From CAG-791 sp000431495 (GTDB taxonomy: Bacteria; Bacillota; Clostridia; Lachnospirales; Lachnospiraceae): DNA of 34,626 nt. The DNA is taken from NCBI GenBank assembly GCA_052117605.1, contig JBQKIT010000023.1; one strand, given 5' to 3'. The notes under the pieces were generated by a model that saw only the letters and a program-made list of their open reading frames with translations, ran no database searches and was not told where the DNA came from. This document shows, one piece after another, positions 32,166 to 34,626 of this stretch; positions within the stretch are counted from its first letter, which is position 1; every line of letters begins with the position of its first letter. Both the position numbers and the translations under genes were made by a program.

Positions 32166-34514
32166 TCAGATCTCTGCTGTCGTCCTTGCTCCCTTCAGCT
32201 CCGTCCGCACCACGCGTCCATCCTCCAGCAGAATTTCCGCAGCAGCATCCTTCAGCTCTCCCTCCACAGAGAAAATAACCTTCTGTCCTTCGCGTTCTGC
32301 TTTTACCGTAACGGCAGTTTCTCCCTTCAGATCCGGGATCCGGCAGACCGCCGTTTCTCCGTCAACCGGCAGATACAGTCGGAGTGTCGTGTGATCCGTG
32401 TAATCATAGTCCGGCACGTCCTTGTGTGCGCCGAAAGCAAGAAGCGAGCCCTCGCGGACAAAAGCCGGAAGATTCCGGTACGAATACGTCTTCTCATACC
32501 ACCTGCCGCCATCCAGGATTTCGCCGTCAATCAGTCCAATCCACCTTCCGGTGCGTTTTGCGCTTTCTCCCTTCTGCACACCCGGCAGATAGAAGCGTCC
32601 GAGGCTGTTCTCATTGAAGATCGGAGCCACAAGAACACTCTCTCCCAGCATGTACTGAAGGTCCAGGCAGCGGCACGCAAAATCCTCCGGGAACACAAAC
32701 GGCATCGGGCGCATCACGGGAACACCGGTCCTGTGTGCTTCGGCCGCCAGCTCATAGTAGAACGGCATCATGGTGCACTTGAGCTCACTGAAAAAGCGGA
32801 CCACGTCGTTGGACTCGTCATCGAAGATCCACGGAACGCGGTAGGAATCCGAGCCGTGAAGCCTGGAATGTGTGGAGAAGAGGCCGAACTGTGCCCATCT
32901 CTTATACAGATCCGGCGTTGCCGTCTTCTCAAAACCGGAAATATCATGGCTCCAGAACGAAAAGCCGCTCATCATCAGAGACAGCCCCGCATGCATGGTC
33001 TCTGCCATGGAGCCGTAGGTTGCCTCGCAGTCTCCTCCCCAGTGAATCGGGAACTGCTGACCGCCTGCCGTTGCACTTCTTGCGAACAGGACCGCATTTC
33101 CCTCGCCCTTTTCCTTCTCAAGAGTCCGGAAAACCAGCCGATTGTACAGATGCGTGTAATAATTGTGCATCATAACCGGATCGCTTCCGTCGTGATAAAT
33201 CACGTCAATCGGAATCCGTTCGCCGAAATCCGTCTTGATGGCATCAATGCCTGCATCCAGAAGTCCCTTCACCTTGCCGGCATACCACTCGCAGGCTCCC
33301 GGATTCGTAAAGTCCACCAGAGCCATTCCCGGCTGCCAGTTGTCGATCTGCTTGACGCCGCGGCCATCCTTCCTCATAAGGAAGAAGCCTCTCTTTACGC
33401 CCTCACGGAACATTTCCGTGTCCTGTGCCACATAAGGATTGATCCAACAGCAAAGCTTCAGTCCCTTCTCATGGTACCTGTGAATCATGCCCGCGACGTC
33501 TCCGAACACCGCGGGATCCCAGGTAAAATCGCACCAGTGCAGCGCGCGAAGCCAGTAGCAGTCGAAGTGAAACACCCTCATCGGAATGCTGCGCTCCTGC
33601 ATGCCGCCGATCAGCCTGTTCGTGGTGTCCTCATCATAGCTTGGCTTAAAGCTGGTAGAAAGCCACAGTCCAAAGCTCCATGCGGGAGGAAGGGCAGGGC
33701 GCCCGGTCAGTGCTGTGTAAACCTTGATGACATCCGCCGGGGTCTTTCCGTACATAATATGCATCCGAAGCTGCTCGCCGGGTACCGAGGTTCCGACAAA
33801 GCCGACCTTCTCCGAGCAGACCTCATAGGAAACCGGCCCTGTGTGATCGGTGAAAACACCGTACCCCTCACTGCTCATATAAAACGGAATGTTCTTATAG
33901 CCGATGTCGCTTGCCGTTCCGCCGTCCTCATTCCAGAGGTTGACGGTCTGACCGTTTTTCACAAACGGAGTAAACCGCTCGCCAAAGCCGTAAATGCTTT
34001 CTCCCGGCTTTATGGAGAGCTCGGTCAGCATATAAGGCTCGTAATCCTGTTCAAAATAATGCGGATCCATCCGAAGCTTCGACGGCTTTTTGTTGACGCG
34101 CATATAGCCGATGTTGCGGAAGTTCGTGCCGGTCAGACGTCTTCCCTCTGCTTCAAACGAAATGGCACAGGTCGCCCGGTCCACACGGACCGTCATATCC
34201 CCGGCCTTTAAAACGGCCTCCTTCTCATCTATGACAACCTCGGTATCGTCCGGCTCTTCGTTCAATTCAAAGCGCGGCTCCTTCGCGTCATATCCCATGA
34301 AATGCGTCGTTGTCATGACAATATCATTGTGCCTTGCCGACACCAGATCAATGTACAGGACCGTGATGTCCAGAGCATCTGCCCGGGACAGAATCGGCCG
34401 CTCCGGCGCCGCAATCCGCATGCCATGCGGAATTCTCTCCACCGTAAATGCCTGCGACGCGTACGAGGCCTGCACATTCTCACTTCGAAGCCAGTAGCCA
34501 TCTGTAAATTTCAT
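32166..34514 (-). CDS. yicI: YicI-type GH31 alpha-xylosidase
   Basis: The 782-residue protein matches the length and motifs of E. coli YicI (772 residues). It has ESIYGFGERF at the substrate pocket and the nucleophile strand IKTDFGERIP (D429). The acid/base region is FPIHWGGDCEATYGSMAE (D495), followed by GFSFWSHDISGFE and HSRLHGSDSYRVPW. It would release alpha-xylosyl residues from xyloglucan oligosaccharides such as isoprimeverose. No signal peptide is present, so it acts in the cytosol. The gene starts at ATG 34514 behind AAGGGA. The sugar transporter and other xyloglucan genes, if any, would lie beyond the right edge. It differs clearly from the GH31 at 15334-17352, which belongs to another subfamily. 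Confidence 0.94.
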   Translation of the reverse strand: MKFTDGYWLRSENVQASYASQAFTVERIPHGMRIAAPERPILSRADALDITVLYIDLVSARHNDIVMTTTHFMGYDAKEPRFELNEEPDDTEVVIDEKEAVLKAGDMTVRVDRATCAISFEAEGRRLTGTNFRNIGYMRVNKKPSKLRMDPHYFEQDYEPYMLTELSIKPGESIYGFGERFTPFVKNGQTVNLWNEDGGTASDIGYKNIPFYMSSEGYGVFTDHTGPVSYEVCSEKVGFVGTSVPGEQLRMHIMYGKTPADVIKVYTALTGRPALPPAWSFGLWLSTSFKPSYDEDTTNRLIGGMQERSIPMRVFHFDCYWLRALHWCDFTWDPAVFGDVAGMIHRYHEKGLKLCCWINPYVAQDTEMFREGVKRGFFLMRKDGRGVKQIDNWQPGMALVDFTNPGACEWYAGKVKGLLDAGIDAIKTDFGERIPIDVIYHDGSDPVMMHNYYTHLYNRLVFRTLEKEKGEGNAVLFARSATAGGQQFPIHWGGDCEATYGSMAETMHAGLSLMMSGFSFWSHDISGFEKTATPDLYKRWAQFGLFSTHSRLHGSDSYRVPWIFDDESNDVVRFFSELKCTMMPFYYELAAEAHRTGVPVMRPMPFVFPEDFACRCLDLQYMLGESVLVAPIFNENSLGRFYLPGVQKGESAKRTGRWIGLIDGEILDGGRWYEKTYSYRNLPAFVREGSLLAFGAHKDVPDYDYTDHTTLRLYLPVDGETAVCRIPDLKGETAVTVKAEREGQKVIFSVEGELKDAAAEILLEDGRVVRTELKGARTTAEI

Positions 34515-34626
34515 ATTCCCTTGTATGATGATTCCAGAAGCTAAATCAACATTTTCCTTTCTTTTTGATTCGGTGGTTCAATACATTCAGATACTGTGGG
34601 ACTTTTGATTTTTCCCTGTAGCTCTG
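34515..34626. other. Upstream region of the alpha-xylosidase gene
   Basis: A/T-rich sequence with possible -35 and -10 boxes but no pair at good spacing that I would call. No coding region is visible up to the window edge. Confidence 0.3.

Overview
The window looks like a chromosomal segment of a clostridial Bacillota, most likely Lachnospiraceae-like. The reasons are HrcA/CIRCE-controlled groESL, a tig-clpP-clpX cluster, strong AGGAGG-type ribosome binding sites, and several carbohydrate-active glycosidases in a moderate-GC background. The assignment rests on gene content and style, not on a database match. Almost every gene lies on the minus strand.

Layout. Positions 1-1320 are a mobile-element scrapyard: an unidentified C-terminal stub, a decayed IS200/IS605 TnpA with a right-end-like palindrome, and a RelB/DinJ-type antitoxin whose YoeB-like toxin is cut after about 11 codons at that IS end. 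Positions 1442-3482 hold a CRISPR array of 34 repeats of 28 nt with a strict 61-bp period (33 spacers), read on the minus strand. Positions 3527-12743 are a complete type I-E cas operon in the order cas3-cas8e-cas11-cas7e-cas5e-cas6e-cas1-cas2, with the Cas2 fused to a DnaQ-like DEDDh exonuclease. Positions 13072-17352 carry a GH36 alpha-galactosidase-like gene and a GH31 glycosidase. Next to them are the last 12 codons of a sugar ABC permease, truncated by the left end of a decayed IS21-like element (17430 to about 18020). Positions 18282-20075 hold a YwaF-like membrane protein, a small membrane-anchored hypothetical protein and a solitary HicB-like antitoxin. Positions 20332-22316 are groEL/groES with a perfect CIRCE operator. 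After that come an FMN alpha-hydroxy-acid oxidoreductase (the only large plus-strand housekeeping-type gene besides the YwaF-like one), clpB, a DUF308/HdeD-like membrane protein, engB, clpX, clpP, tig and a YicI-type GH31 alpha-xylosidase.

Most interesting feature. Upstream of cas3, at 12839-12915, two degenerate copies of the array repeat flank a 21-nt pseudo-spacer, on the same strand as the cas operon and behind an extended -10 promoter. The first 11 nt of the pseudo-spacer after the repeat-adjacent pyrimidine, TGTAGATATGA, recur exactly once just downstream of the -10 element of the predicted cas3 promoter, directly preceded by AAC. That AAC fits the pyrimidine rule that 32 of the 33 array spacers obey. 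This is the layout expected of a Cas-regulating, crRNA-like RNA (CreR-type) that guides Cascade to the cas promoter with only a seed-length match. It would repress cas transcription without a full-length target. No such element is known to me for this organism.

How it fits together. Cas3 and Cascade (cas8e, 11, 7e, 5e, 6e) would carry out interference. Cas1 with the Cas2-DnaQ fusion would trim and integrate prespacers into the leader end of the array, which starts only 44 bp after cas2. The pseudo-crRNA would be processed by the same Cas6e and loaded on the same Cascade, linking cas expression to free Cascade and crRNA abundance. The right half is a protein-quality-control island (GroESL, ClpB, ClpX, ClpP, trigger factor) interleaved with unrelated genes and bounded by clear intrinsic terminators.
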